The notes: a model not told the origin generated them from the letters alone. A DNA stretch of 44,309 nucleotides from Alphaproteobacteria bacterium (GCA_019635875.1 JAHBYP010000016.1:1-44309), one strand, 5' to 3'. Positions 16,115 to 24,673 are shown, numbered from the stretch's first letter. Numbers and translations are program-made.

Positions 16115-18079
16115 TCAGTACCGCACGCGCGCGCCAGCATAGGCGCTGAGCCGCGGCGTGCGGAAGCCCAGCGGCTCCTCGTAGTAGGTGTCGGTGACGT
16201 TCTCGACGCGGCCGAAGACCTGCAGCCAGCGGGTCACGTCGTAGCTCGTGGTCAGGCGCACGACGGTGTAGCTCGCCATCTCCACGGTCTGCGACGGGAA
16301 GGTGCTGAAATCGGTCTCGTAGCGGCCGCGGCGATAGGCCAGGCCCGCGCCCACCCACCAGCCCGCCAGCGGCTGCCAGTTGGCGTGCAGGTTGATCTGG
16401 TGCCGGGGACGGTTCAGCAGCGGCGCGCCGGTCAGCAGGTTGTGGGCGTTGGTGAATGTGTAGTCGGCATGGAAGTTGAGAGTCTCCGACGGCCGCACGT
16501 CGAGCGACAGCTCGACGCCGGTGACGCGCGCCTGGGCGACGTTGCTGAGCGTGCTGCAGAAGGCGCCGCAGCTGGTGAGCTGGATGAGGTCGCTGACCTC
16601 GTTGTGGAAGACCGTGGCGCCGAGGGCCAGCTTGCCGCCGAACAGCTTCTGGTCGATGCCGACCTCGAAGCCGGTGCTGCGCTCGGGTCGCAGATTGCGG
16701 TTCGCGAAGAAGCCGAAGGCGGCGAAGTCGACGTAGAGCTGGTCGAGGCTGGGCGCCTTGAACGCCGTGCCGACCGAGCCGCGGATCTTGGTGTCCGATT
16801 CGCGCACCAGGTAGGACGCGCCCAGCCGCCAGGTCACGGCAGTGCCGAAAGCGTCGTGGTTCTCGATACGCGTGCCGGCAGTGAAGGACAGATCCTCGAC
16901 CGGCGTGAAGCGCGCGTTGATGAAGGCGCCGCGCGTCCAGGCCGCGGCGCCGACGCTCGAGGTGCGCAGACCGGTGGCGTCGAAGCTCTCCGACAGGATC
17001 GAGTCGCGGCGCGCCTCGATGCCGACGACGACGTTGACCATCTCGAGCGGCGTCAGGCTGGTGGTGGCCTCGAGCTGCACGCGCCGGCCGCGGTTGCGGT
17101 TGTCGGGCGCGAAGGCGAAGTTGAACGGATCGACCTCATCGACGTCGCGCCGATTCGTCTCCAGGAACGACCAGGCGAGCGTCGTCTTCGATCGGCCGTC
17201 CCACAGCTCGATATCGGCCTGCACACGCGTCGAGAGGCTGTTGGTGGTCTCGTAGAGATTGGGATCCTCGGCGAGGAAGGCGTCGTAGTGGGTGCGCGTG
17301 CGGCCGTAGCGGCCGAACCATTGCAGCTTCAGCCAATCGGCGACGTCGAAGCCCAGCCGGCCGTTGAGCGAGAGGTTGCGATAGCCGTCGTGGTCGGGCG
17401 GCGCGCCGTTGGTCGAGCGGCCATCGGCCACGGCGCTGAAGCCGTCGCTGGTCGCCGCCGAGACGCCGAAGGCGAAGCTCAGCGGCCCGTACGAGCCGCT
17501 GGCCAGGCCGTCGGCGTTGACCGTGCCGTACGAGCCGGCCTCGACCGACAGCGAGGCCGTCGGCCTGCCCGAGCCCTGGCGGGTGATGATATTGACGACG
17601 CCGCCCAGCGCGTCGCTGCCGTAGAGCGTGCTCATCGGCCCACGCACGATCTCGATGCGCTCGACGCCTTCGAGCCGCAGATGCGCCAGGTTCGGCGAGC
17701 CGTTGACGCTGCTGGGATCGCCGACGCGCACGCCGTCGATCAGCACGACGCTGTGATTGGCGTTCATGCCACGCATGAAGAGCTGCGTCGTCTTGCCCGG
17801 TCCGCCGGAGTTTGTCGTGCTGAGGCCGGGTGACTGGCCCAGCACGTCGTTGAGCGTGCGCCATTGCCTGCGCTCGATCTCGTCGCGCCGCACCACCGTG
17901 ACGCTGGCGTTGACCAGGTTGAACGGCACCGGCGCGCGGTCGGCGCCGACGATCATGTCGGGCAGGGTCACCACCGGTTCGGGGTCGGGGGCCGGCGGCT
18001 GCTGCTGGGCCTGCGCGATGGAAAGGCCCAGGCCGGCGGCCAGGGCGATGGGATACAGGACAGAACGAGCGGGCGTCAT
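16115..18079 (-). CDS. btuB: TonB-dependent vitamin B12 outer-membrane receptor
   Basis: A 654-residue TonB-dependent receptor for active uptake of cobalamin across the outer membrane. It has an N-terminal signal peptide (cleavage near AQAQQ, about 24) and a short presumed TonB-box region near LPDMIVGADRAP. The plug domain (about 55-165) includes LNDVLGQSPGLSTTN, LFMRGMN, VLIDGVRVGDPSS, IEIVRGPMSTLYGSDALGG and VVNIITRQG. The beta-barrel ends in the aromatic-terminated strand GARVRY. Such plug motifs also occur in siderophore receptors; the cobalamin riboswitch just upstream decides the substrate. The ATG at 18079 has GGAGGACC upstream. It is first gene of the operon. Confidence 0.93.
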   Translation of the reverse strand: MTPARSVLYPIALAAGLGLSIAQAQQQPPAPDPEPVVTLPDMIVGADRAPVPFNLVNASVTVVRRDEIERRQWRTLNDVLGQSPGLSTTNSGGPGKTTQLFMRGMNANHSVVLIDGVRVGDPSSVNGSPNLAHLRLEGVERIEIVRGPMSTLYGSDALGGVVNIITRQGSGRPTASLSVEAGSYGTVNADGLASGSYGPLSFAFGVSAATSDGFSAVADGRSTNGAPPDHDGYRNLSLNGRLGFDVADWLKLQWFGRYGRTRTHYDAFLAEDPNLYETTNSLSTRVQADIELWDGRSKTTLAWSFLETNRRDVDEVDPFNFAFAPDNRNRGRRVQLEATTSLTPLEMVNVVVGIEARRDSILSESFDATGLRTSSVGAAAWTRGAFINARFTPVEDLSFTAGTRIENHDAFGTAVTWRLGASYLVRESDTKIRGSVGTAFKAPSLDQLYVDFAAFGFFANRNLRPERSTGFEVGIDQKLFGGKLALGATVFHNEVSDLIQLTSCGAFCSTLSNVAQARVTGVELSLDVRPSETLNFHADYTFTNAHNLLTGAPLLNRPRHQINLHANWQPLAGWWVGAGLAYRRGRYETDFSTFPSQTVEMASYTVVRLTTSYDVTRWLQVFGRVENVTDTYYEEPLGFRTPRLSAYAGARVRY

Positions 18080-18178
18080 GGTGACGGTCCTCCGAGCCGA
18101 TAGACACGCGTGGGCGCGTCACCGCTCGGTGAACCGCTCCGTCGGATATTCCCGTCCGTCGGAAGGATGACGCTGTCG

Positions 18179-18360
18179 GCGGCAGGTCTTCTGGCTCACG
18201 GGTCTCAGCATCGTTCCCGCCTTCCCGGTCACCCAACAGGGATCACCAGTGGCATGTTGGAAACGCGCTCGCCGCTCACAGCTGCGGGCACAGCCGCCGA
18301 TTGGGCCGGTTGCCCGGCCGCACGGCGTTCCCTTTTCACCTCCCTTTCGGGAGGACCGTC
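18179..18360 (-). promoter_or_regulatory. Cobalamin (AdoCbl) riboswitch
   Basis: Read on the minus strand, the leader of btuB carries the conserved cobalamin-riboswitch blocks in order. They are AAAAGGGAA near 18335, the core CGGCTGTGCCCGCAGCTGTG around 18276-18295, GCCACTGG (18253-18246) and the B12-box end AGCCAGAAGACCTGCC (about 18196-18181). It lies about 100 bases before the btuB start and 10-15 bases after a predicted promoter. When B12 is abundant it should repress expression of btuB and the genes behind it. Confidence 0.95.
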
Positions 18361-18369
18361 GATGGCAAA

Positions 18370-18398
18370 GCGATAGAGGGCGGCTCGAAGATCGTCAA
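18370..18398 (-). promoter_or_regulatory. Predicted sigma70-type promoter of the B12 operon
   Basis: TTGACG (18398-18393) and TATCGC (18375-18370) are separated by exactly 17 bases. Transcription would begin near 18362, at the 5' edge of the riboswitch. The -35 box overlaps the TGA stop of the upstream crotonase gene. Confidence 0.6.
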
Positions 18399-19195
18399 GC
18401 CGCGCCGCGCTGCCCACAGGCCTTCAGCCCGTGGCTGGCGCCCAGCAGCTCGCGAACCGCCTGGCGGCCCTCGGCGCGGAACACATCCTGCGACCACTCG
18501 ACCTCCGCCAGCAGCGCGCGTCGCAGCTCGCCATCGGCGGCCAGCTGCACCGCCTGGCGGTCGGCGGCGATCGACGTCGGCGCGAAGGCCGCGATGTCGC
18601 GCGCGAGCTTCTCCGCCATGGCGCGGGTCCCGGTGTTGGCGACCTTTCGCGTCGCCAGGCCGATCGCCATGGCGCGGTCGCAGCCGATCGCGCTGCCCGT
18701 CAGCATGATGTCCATGGCGTGCGCCGCGCCGACGATGCCAGGCAGCCGCGCCGCCGTCCCGTCGCCGGTGACGCCGAGACGGCGGCCGAAGACGCCGAAC
18801 ACGGCGGTCGAGTCGACGACGCGGATGTCGCAGAGCAGCGCCAGGCCGAAGCCCTCGGCCGACGCGTACCCTTCGATGGCGCCGATCAACGGCTTGGACA
18901 GACGCTTGTGCAGCGGTCCGCCCTCGCCGGCCCACGGCAGGTACGGCTCGGAGTCGGGCAGCGCGTCGAGTTGCGCGCCACCGCAGAAATTGCCGCCGCC
19001 GCCGGTGATCACGATCGCGCGGATGCCCTCGTCGCGATCGGCGTCGGCCAGGGCCTGCGCCAGCGCGCGCGCGCCGTCGGGCGTCAGGGCGTTGCGGGTT
19101 TCGGGCGAATTGAGAATGATCGTCGTCACGGGCGCGCGCCGGGTCGAGAGGATCAGCCCGCCGGCGTAGGACGATGGAGCGATGAGCACGGACAT
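18395..19195 (-). CDS. Enoyl-CoA hydratase/isomerase (crotonase)-family protein, atypical
   Basis: A 266-residue crotonase-superfamily protein. VTTIILNSPETRNALTPD, IRAIVITGGGGNFCGGAQLD (first oxyanion-hole region) and PLIGAIEGYASAEGFGLALLCD (second region) are clear. By eye alignment to rat enoyl-CoA hydratase, the two catalytic glutamates appear replaced: the E144 position falls in FGVFGRRLG (Gly) and the E164 position in AHAMDIMLTG (Asp). It may therefore be an isomerase, a thioesterase-like or a non-hydratase member. GGGAGGG lies upstream of ATG 19195. It starts 17 bases after the stop of the small upstream gene, so both are probably one operon. Substrate unknown. Confidence 0.85.
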   Translation of the reverse strand: MSVLIAPSSYAGGLILSTRRAPVTTIILNSPETRNALTPDGARALAQALADADRDEGIRAIVITGGGGNFCGGAQLDALPDSEPYLPWAGEGGPLHKRLSKPLIGAIEGYASAEGFGLALLCDIRVVDSTAVFGVFGRRLGVTGDGTAARLPGIVGAAHAMDIMLTGSAIGCDRAMAIGLATRKVANTGTRAMAEKLARDIAAFAPTSIAADRQAVQLAADGELRRALLAEVEWSQDVFRAEGRQAVRELLGASHGLKACGQRGAA

Positions 19196-19212
19196 GTTCG
19201 GCCCTCCCTCTG

Positions 19213-19563
19213 TCAGCGGCGGGCCGCGGCGGCCGCGATCGGCGTCGGCTCCAGATAGGCGCCCGACTCGTCCCGGAGCACGACCCGCTTGATCACGCGG
19301 GCACGGCAGGCCGAGACGAACTCCCGCATCGACACCTGGTAGCTGGCCGGCACCTCGTGCTTGCTCGCCAGCATCATGCCGAGGTAGGGCGTGGCGGCAC
19401 GGTCGGTCAGTCGATCGCCGATTCGCTCGCCGGCGTGATCCCAGGCGGCCGTGCACCGCCGCGACGCCATCCATTCGTTGACGGCGACCGCCGACACGGC
19501 GATGACCCCGAGGAAGACGCCGGCGGACACGAGACGAGGCGTGAGACGCAGTTGAATTCCCAT
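19213..19563 (-). CDS. Small membrane-anchored or secreted protein of unknown function
   Basis: A 116-residue protein with a single N-terminal hydrophobic segment (LVSAGVFLGVIAVSAVAV, about 11-28) that is a signal anchor or uncleaved signal peptide. About 85 residues follow on the periplasmic side, with two Cys (CTAAWD and CRAR) that could pair. No family recognised. ATG 19563 is preceded only by a weak AGGA about 15 bases away. It lies 17 bases upstream of the crotonase gene on the same strand. A longer frame to 19710 has no start support. Confidence 0.6.
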   Translation of the reverse strand: MGIQLRLTPRLVSAGVFLGVIAVSAVAVNEWMASRRCTAAWDHAGERIGDRLTDRAATPYLGMMLASKHEVPASYQVSMREFVSACRARVIKRVVLRDESGAYLEPTPIAAAAARR

Positions 19564-19998
19564 GATGACGCACGCTTTCCTGGCGCGAGGACAAGCGCCA
19601 TCGTTCGCCTTCGGCATCTTGGCCACAGGCTGGGCGAGTCCTCTTGGACGTTGAGGAGCGGTACGGATCGGTCGGAGGTCGCTGAAGCGCAGACCAGATT
19701 CAAACCGCACGCGAGGGTGAAGGGCTGACGGCCGCTAGGGCCCGGCAGATCCGAGCGAGCAATGCATTGTGTTCCCCATCAATTCGACCGGTCTGAAATG
19801 CCGGCCCAAATTTCATTCGAAATTATTGACCATACTGAATGAAGACATTGTTCCGCGATCAGCGCGAGGCGTCAAACGCGAGGTCAAGTGCTTGCTTTTG
19901 CTGGGGAAATTCACGTTCGATTGATGAGTCGTCACATGAAGTCGCGGAAGAATCTCACGCTGACTTAATGAGTTAGCTACAGCGCCTCGACCGGGCCT
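19564..19998. other. 435-base non-coding, AT-richer spacer
   Basis: No convincing gene is seen on either strand. The part from about 19790 to 19985 is visibly richer in A/T than the rest of the window. It holds an interrupted palindrome AATTTC-attc-GAAATT (19809-19824) and an imperfect tandem repeat of CGCGAGG-GTCAA type (about 19862-19888). It may contain the promoter of the minus-strand pair 19563-18395, or an unannotated RNA. Confidence 0.5.
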
Positions 19999-20781
19999 TC
20001 AGGCTGCTTCCGCGACTTCAAGTGACGCTTGAACCGCGCGACGGACGGCCGGCGCGATCAGCTCGGCCCAGTGCATGGCGCCGGCGCGATGGCCGATCAG
20101 GTCCTGGCGGATCTCGATCGAGCAATGCGGCAGGCCGCGCGGCTCGGCATGGGCCTGCAGCGTGTACTCGACCGGATCGCGCGCGGAGTACGGCTCGTTG
20201 TCGCCGACGAAGATGCCGGGGATCTCACGCAAGGCTGCCAGCAGCGGCCTGGCGAGGCGCGGATCGGTGCGCCACAGCACGCCCACCTGCCAGGGTCGCT
20301 GGATGCCGCGCATGATCGGCGTGAAGCTGTGCACCACGAACAGCGCCGGCCTCACGCCGCGCGCGGCGAAGCGATCGAGCGCATCGTCCAAGGCGTTGTG
20401 GTAGGGCCAGAAGCAGGCATTGGCGCGCGCCATGATGGCCGCCTCGTCGAGCGCGCGGTTGGCCGGCACCGCCGTGCCGTCGCTGACCTCCGGCGTCGAG
20501 CCGGCGCCGCCGGGCCAGCGGTTGCAGTCGATCACCAGCCGTGAATAGGTCGAGGCGACGAACGGCGCGTCGAGCAGTTCCGACAGGCGCCGCCCGACAT
20601 CGAGCCCGCCCGGATCCCAGCCGATATGACGTGACAGCTCGGTGCGCAGCAGGCCGAGATTGTCGAGCGCGCGCGGCACCGTGTTGCCGGCGTGATCGCA
20701 CGCCAGCAACAGTGGGAAATTGCCTTCGGGATTGTACGCGCTGAACGCGGGCGGCTCGTCGGCCGCCAGAAGAGACGACAT
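19999..20781 (-). CDS. N-formylglutamate amidohydrolase-family protein
   Basis: A 260-residue protein of the N-formylglutamate amidohydrolase (HutG/FGase) family, zinc hydrolases that release formate from N-formyl-glutamate or similar compounds. The family blocks FPLLLACDHAGNTVPRAL (about 22-39), SRLVIDCNRWPGG and LFVVHSFTPIMRG are present and the length is normal. ATG 20781 gives the native-looking N-terminus; a GTG-type extension to 20817 runs into the divergent gene's leader. No hut genes are near, so the substrate is not established; uncharacterised members are often annotated only by family. Confidence 0.88.
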   Translation of the reverse strand: MSSLLAADEPPAFSAYNPEGNFPLLLACDHAGNTVPRALDNLGLLRTELSRHIGWDPGGLDVGRRLSELLDAPFVASTYSRLVIDCNRWPGGAGSTPEVSDGTAVPANRALDEAAIMARANACFWPYHNALDDALDRFAARGVRPALFVVHSFTPIMRGIQRPWQVGVLWRTDPRLARPLLAALREIPGIFVGDNEPYSARDPVEYTLQAHAEPRGLPHCSIEIRQDLIGHRAGAMHWAELIAPAVRRAVQASLEVAEAA

Positions 20782-20843
20782 GGCGCGCACTCTATGACAC
20801 CATCGCCGCCCGACCAATCGCAGGCTTGCCGCACCCGCCCCTC

Positions 20844-22118
20844 ATGGATCGCGATACCGCCTTCAGACAGCTGCGCACGATGTTCGACGCGGCGATCGCC
20901 GCCGCCTCGCCGCAGGTGTGCCTCGCTCCATACCTGGGCGACCTGAAGCCGCCGAAGGGCCGCACCCTGGTGATCGGCGCCGGCAAGGCCGCCGCTTCCA
21001 TGGCCAGGGCGGTCGAGGACAACTGGCGCGGACCGCTTGCCGGCCTGGTCGTGACGCGCGACGGCTACGAGATGCCGACCGACCGCATCGAATGCGTCGT
21101 CGCCAAACACCCGGTGCCCGACGAGCGCGGCCGCGCCGCCGCAGGCCGCATGCTCGAGATGGTGCGCGGGCTGAGCGCCGAGGATCTGGTGATCGCGCTG
21201 ATCTCCGGCGGCGGCTCGGCGTTGCTGAGTGCGCCGGCACCGGGCCTGAGCCTGGCCGACAAGCAGGCGGTGAACCGCGCGCTGCTCGCCAGCGGCGCGC
21301 CGATCGGCGAGATGAACGTGGTGCGCAAGCATCTCTCGGCAATCAAGGGCGGCCGGCTGGCGCTGGCGGCGCGGCCGGCGCGCATCGTGACCTATCTGAT
21401 CTCCGACGTGCCGGGCGACGATCCGGGCGTGATCGCCTCGGGCCCGACGGTGGCCGACGCCTCGACCTTCGCCGACGCCCAGGCCGTGCTGGCGAAGTAT
21501 CGCATCGATCCGCCCGTCGCGGTGCGGACGCATCTCGAAGCCGGCGCCGCGGGCCGCATCGAGGAGACGCCGAAGCCCGGCGATGCGCGCCTCTCGCACG
21601 CGAGCATCGTGATGACCGTCACGCCGATGCGCGCGCTGGAAGCCGCCGCCGGCGTGGCGCGGCGCGAGGGTTATGAGCCGCTGATCCTCGGCGACGCGAT
21701 CGAAGGCCTCGCCCGCGACGTGGCACGCGAGCACGCCCAACGGATCCGCGCGCTGGCCGGCAAGGGCCGGCGCGTGGCGCTGATCTCCGGCGGCGAGACC
21801 GGCGTCGAGGTGCGCGGCAAGGGCCGCGGCGGGCGCAATGTCGAGTACCTGCTGGCGCTCGCGCTGGCGCTCGATGGTCAGCCGGGCGTGTGGTCGCTGG
21901 CCGGCGACACCGACGGCGTCGACGGCATCGAGGACATCGCCGGCGCACGCATCTCGCCCGATACGCTGGCGCGGGCGCAGGCCGCCGGCCTCGATGCGCG
22001 CGCGCGCCTCGAGGACAACGACGGCCACGGCTTCTTCGAGGCGCTGGGCGATTCGATCATCACCGGGCCGACGCGCACCAACGTCAACGATTGCCGGATC
22101 AGCCTGATCGAGGCGTGA
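20844..22118 (+). CDS. ttuD: Glycerate 2-kinase / hydroxypyruvate reductase-annotated MOFRL protein
   Basis: A 424-residue GckA/TtuD protein with N-terminal DUF4147 and C-terminal MOFRL domains. Biochemically, family members phosphorylate D-glycerate to 2-phosphoglycerate; older annotations say hydroxypyruvate reductase. Motifs are TLVIGAGKAAASMARAVE (about 41-58), ALISGGGSALL, YLISDVPGDDPGVIASGPT and the C-terminal ISGGETGVEVRGKGRGGRN followed by GDTDGVDG. It starts 62 bases from the divergent amidohydrolase-family gene with no clear SD. It opens the sugar-acid region that includes otnK, otnI, ltnD and pyruvate kinase, matching the glycerate-to-pyruvate arm of tartrate and glycolate use. Confidence 0.92.
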   Translation: MDRDTAFRQLRTMFDAAIAAASPQVCLAPYLGDLKPPKGRTLVIGAGKAAASMARAVEDNWRGPLAGLVVTRDGYEMPTDRIECVVAKHPVPDERGRAAAGRMLEMVRGLSAEDLVIALISGGGSALLSAPAPGLSLADKQAVNRALLASGAPIGEMNVVRKHLSAIKGGRLALAARPARIVTYLISDVPGDDPGVIASGPTVADASTFADAQAVLAKYRIDPPVAVRTHLEAGAAGRIEETPKPGDARLSHASIVMTVTPMRALEAAAGVARREGYEPLILGDAIEGLARDVAREHAQRIRALAGKGRRVALISGGETGVEVRGKGRGGRNVEYLLALALALDGQPGVWSLAGDTDGVDGIEDIAGARISPDTLARAQAAGLDARARLEDNDGHGFFEALGDSIITGPTRTNVNDCRISLIEA

Positions 22119-22121
22119 CGG

Positions 22122-22697
22122 CTACGGCTTTTGCGCCCCCGACACCGCCTTCATGATCCGGAACATGTCGTTGCTCCAGGTGGGGCCGGTCTCGTACCAG
22201 CAGACAAACACCGTGTCCGACTTGTTGAGCTCGGCGAGCGGCTTGGTGGTGAGCTTCCCGGCCCAGGGATCCATGACGTTCAGGTTCGGATCCTTGCCTG
22301 CAGCGTCGACCGTGCCGTAGACGACGAGGCAATGGCCGAGAAAGGTGCCGAGGCCAGGACCACCGAGATGGAACAGCCACAGATAGCCCTTCATCATCAG
22401 GCGCTGCTGGATCGAGGCGAGCGTGATCGCCTTGGTCTGCGGCTTGTGCAGGTCGACCATCATCTGGAAATCGAACATCAGCTGGATCAGCGCCTTGCCG
22501 ACCATCAACCCGTCCTTGGCGCCGACGAAATCCTTGTATGACGTTATCAGATCGGCCTGCATCTTGGTCATCGCCGCCTGAGGCGTCTGCGGCTTGCGCG
22601 CATCGATCCACGATTCCAGCGACGCCGCCCAGCAATGGAACTTGGTGGTGTCCTGCTGCACCAGCTTGGGCGGTGGACTTTTCAGATAGGTTGCCAC
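22122..22697 (-). CDS. Papain-like cysteine protease-fold protein (C39/C70-like), unknown substrate
   Basis: A 191-residue protein without a clear signal peptide. KFHCWAASLESW places a candidate nucleophile Cys22 at the start of a helix. GHCLVVYGT supplies His122 and NVMDPW supplies Asp143, the order and context seen in papain-like C39 or AvrRpt2-type (C70) peptidases. The start is GTG 22697 with AGGAGAAA eight bases upstream. It converges on ttuD with only three bases between stops and diverges from the DUF4139 gene. No immunity, secretion or maturation partner is adjacent. Fold assignment is by motif only; activity is inferred. Confidence 0.65.
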   Translation of the reverse strand: MATYLKSPPPKLVQQDTTKFHCWAASLESWIDARKPQTPQAAMTKMQADLITSYKDFVGAKDGLMVGKALIQLMFDFQMMVDLHKPQTKAITLASIQQRLMMKGYLWLFHLGGPGLGTFLGHCLVVYGTVDAAGKDPNLNVMDPWAGKLTTKPLAELNKSDTVFVCWYETGPTWSNDMFRIMKAVSGAQKP

Positions 22698-22853
22698 GGC
22701 GGCTTTCTCCTGGGTCAGCAGCCGTGACGTTTAACATAAAATGATCGCTTGCTCACTATCGTTGTGACACAGTGCAGCCGTCAGGCCGCCATTTTGGCGG
22801 GCAAACCTCGCGATGGGCGCCACCTCCATCGCCGGGCGCCAGGGGAGACTCCT

Positions 22854-24524
22854 ATGCGAGCTGTCATTGCCGCCGCCGCCGTCGCGTGCGCGCTGGCCGG
22901 CCCGTCCTGGGCCGCCGAAATCGAAGCCGCCTCGAAGGTCGACACCGTCACCGTCTATCCCGACGGCGCCAGCGTCACGCGGCTGGCCATCGTCGAGCTG
23001 CCGACCGGCGCCTCGACCATCGTGCTCAAGGGCCTGCCGGCGACCATCGACCCAGCCTCGCTGCGCGTCGCCGGCAAGGCCTCGGGCCCGCTGTCGATCG
23101 GCGCCGTCGAGACGCGTGCCGCGCCGGGCAATCCGCGGCCGGTGATCGACGCGGCGCTGGAGGCGAAGATCAAGGCGCTGCGCGAGAAGCGCGACATCTC
23201 CGCCGCGCGCATGGAAGCCAGCGAGCGCACGCGCGCGATGATCCGCCGCTATTCCGAGGCCAGCCCGGAGAAGCTCTCGCCCGACGGCAAGGCGATGGAC
23301 GCGGCCAACTGGCCGGCCGCCTGGACCGCGATCAACGAGCAGCTGATCAAGGTCAACGAGGACATTCGCGTGCTCGCAGCCCAGCTGCGCGAGATCGACG
23401 GCGAGATCGCCGCGCTCGAGCGCGCGCGGCCGCAGCCGCCGCGCCCCGGCGCACCGGTGGTCGATGTCACCATCGCGCTGGAAGCGGGTGCGGCGAGCAA
23501 GGCCGAGCTCGCCGTCACCTACCGCGTCGCCGGCGCCAGCTGGCGGCCGCTCTATGACGCGCGGCTCGACACCGGCGGCAAGGGCAAGAAGGCCTCGCTC
23601 GAGCTGGTGCGCCGCGCCGCCGTGACCCAGCGCACCGGCGAGCCGTGGAACGACGTCACGCTGATCGTCTCGACCGTGCGCGTGGCGCGCGGCGCGGGTG
23701 CGCCGGAGCTGATGACATCGCGCGTCCTGTTGCGCCCGCCGCCGCAGGAGTACGTCCGCCGCGACCGTTCGGCGCCGGCCTCGGGCGCGCCGGCACCGGC
23801 ACCGCCGCCGGTGCTGGCCGAGCCCAAGCCAGTCGACAAGGCCGACATCGTCGAGACCGCACGCGAGCAACAGGCGCAAATCCAGAGCGGCGCCTTCCAG
23901 GCCTCGTTCGGCGTGCCCGGCCGCGTCTCGATCCCGGAGGACGGCGCGGCCAAGACCTTCCGCATCTCGGGCGCCACCGTGGCACCGCAGCTGCAGATCA
24001 AGACCGTGCCGGTGCTGAACCCGACCGCCTATCTCCAGGCCTCGTTCACCAACGAGGAGGAGGCGCCGCTGCTGCCCGGTCCGGTGAACATCCACCGCGA
24101 CGGCACCTTCGTCGGGCAGTCGTCGCTGCCGCTGGTGGCCCAGGGCGACAAGGTCGAGCTCAGCTTCGGCGCCGACGACCAGGTCAAGGTCACGCGCGTG
24201 CCGGTGGCGCGCCGCCAGGCAGAGCCCGGCTTCCTCGGCTCCAGCCGCACCGACACCGCGGAGTTCAAGACGGTCGTGAAGAACCTGCACGACTTCCCGA
24301 TCAGGATCACCGTGATCGACCGCATCCCGGTGAGCGAGGTCAACACCATCACCGTCGAGATGCTCGACACCACGACCAAGCCGACCGAGCAAACCGTCGA
24401 GGATCGCCGCGGCGTGATGGGCTGGACCTACGAGTACGCCGCCGGCGAGCAGAAGGAGATCCGCCTCGCCTACCGCGTGAAGTGGCCGTCGGATCGCGAG
24501 GTCATCTACGGCAACGTGCGATAG
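22854..24524 (+). CDS. DUF4139 (mucoidy inhibitor A-like) secreted protein
   Basis: A 556-residue protein with an N-terminal signal peptide (MRAVIAAAAVACALAGPSWA, cleavage before AEIEA). A DUF4140-type N-domain follows (VDTVTVYPDGASVTRLAIVE), then a coiled-coil stretch (about 100-190), and a C-terminal DUF4139 domain (ELAVTYRVAGASWRPLYDAR onward). A Pro/Ala-rich linker lies near 305-325. The family is named mucoidy inhibitor A in some annotations but its biochemical role is unknown. ATG 22854 follows AGGGGAG. The upstream 156 bases are shared with the divergent protease-like gene and hold a CCGCC-ATTTT-GGCGG hairpin. Repeat C1 separates it from otnK. Confidence 0.88.
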   Translation: MRAVIAAAAVACALAGPSWAAEIEAASKVDTVTVYPDGASVTRLAIVELPTGASTIVLKGLPATIDPASLRVAGKASGPLSIGAVETRAAPGNPRPVIDAALEAKIKALREKRDISAARMEASERTRAMIRRYSEASPEKLSPDGKAMDAANWPAAWTAINEQLIKVNEDIRVLAAQLREIDGEIAALERARPQPPRPGAPVVDVTIALEAGAASKAELAVTYRVAGASWRPLYDARLDTGGKGKKASLELVRRAAVTQRTGEPWNDVTLIVSTVRVARGAGAPELMTSRVLLRPPPQEYVRRDRSAPASGAPAPAPPPVLAEPKPVDKADIVETAREQQAQIQSGAFQASFGVPGRVSIPEDGAAKTFRISGATVAPQLQIKTVPVLNPTAYLQASFTNEEEAPLLPGPVNIHRDGTFVGQSSLPLVAQGDKVELSFGADDQVKVTRVPVARRQAEPGFLGSSRTDTAEFKTVVKNLHDFPIRITVIDRIPVSEVNTITVEMLDTTTKPTEQTVEDRRGVMGWTYEYAAGEQKEIRLAYRVKWPSDREVIYGNVR

Positions 24525-24538
24525 GCCGAATCCTGATA

Positions 24539-24662
24539 CCTTCCCCCGGAGGGGGAAGGTGCCCGAAGGGCGGATGGGGGATGTCGAAGACGAACAGCGA
24601 CTTCGTTGAGACATCCCCCATCCGTCGCGCTACGCGCGCCACCTTCCCCCTCCGGGGGAAGG
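24539..24662. repeat. Family C long composite palindrome, copy C1
   Basis: A 124-base inverted repeat. End hairpins (CCTTCCCCCGGAGGGGGAAGG type) bracket GCCCGAAGGGC on one side and GCGCGCTACGCGCGC-like sequence on the other. An inner GGATGGGGGATGTC stem closes over a short loop. It fills the gap between the DUF4139 gene and otnK; the otnK SD (AAGGA) begins just outside it. Confidence 0.92.
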
Positions 24663-24673
24663 GCAAGGACCAG

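Noticed and set aside
15133..16140. Long btuF beginning at ATG 16140
   Set aside because: It would overlap btuB and translate repeat A3 before a signal peptide, leaving the export signal about 55 residues inside.
13186..18079. Haem or siderophore uptake as the function of the ABC/TonB cluster
   Set aside because: The cobalamin riboswitch immediately upstream is decisive for vitamin B12.
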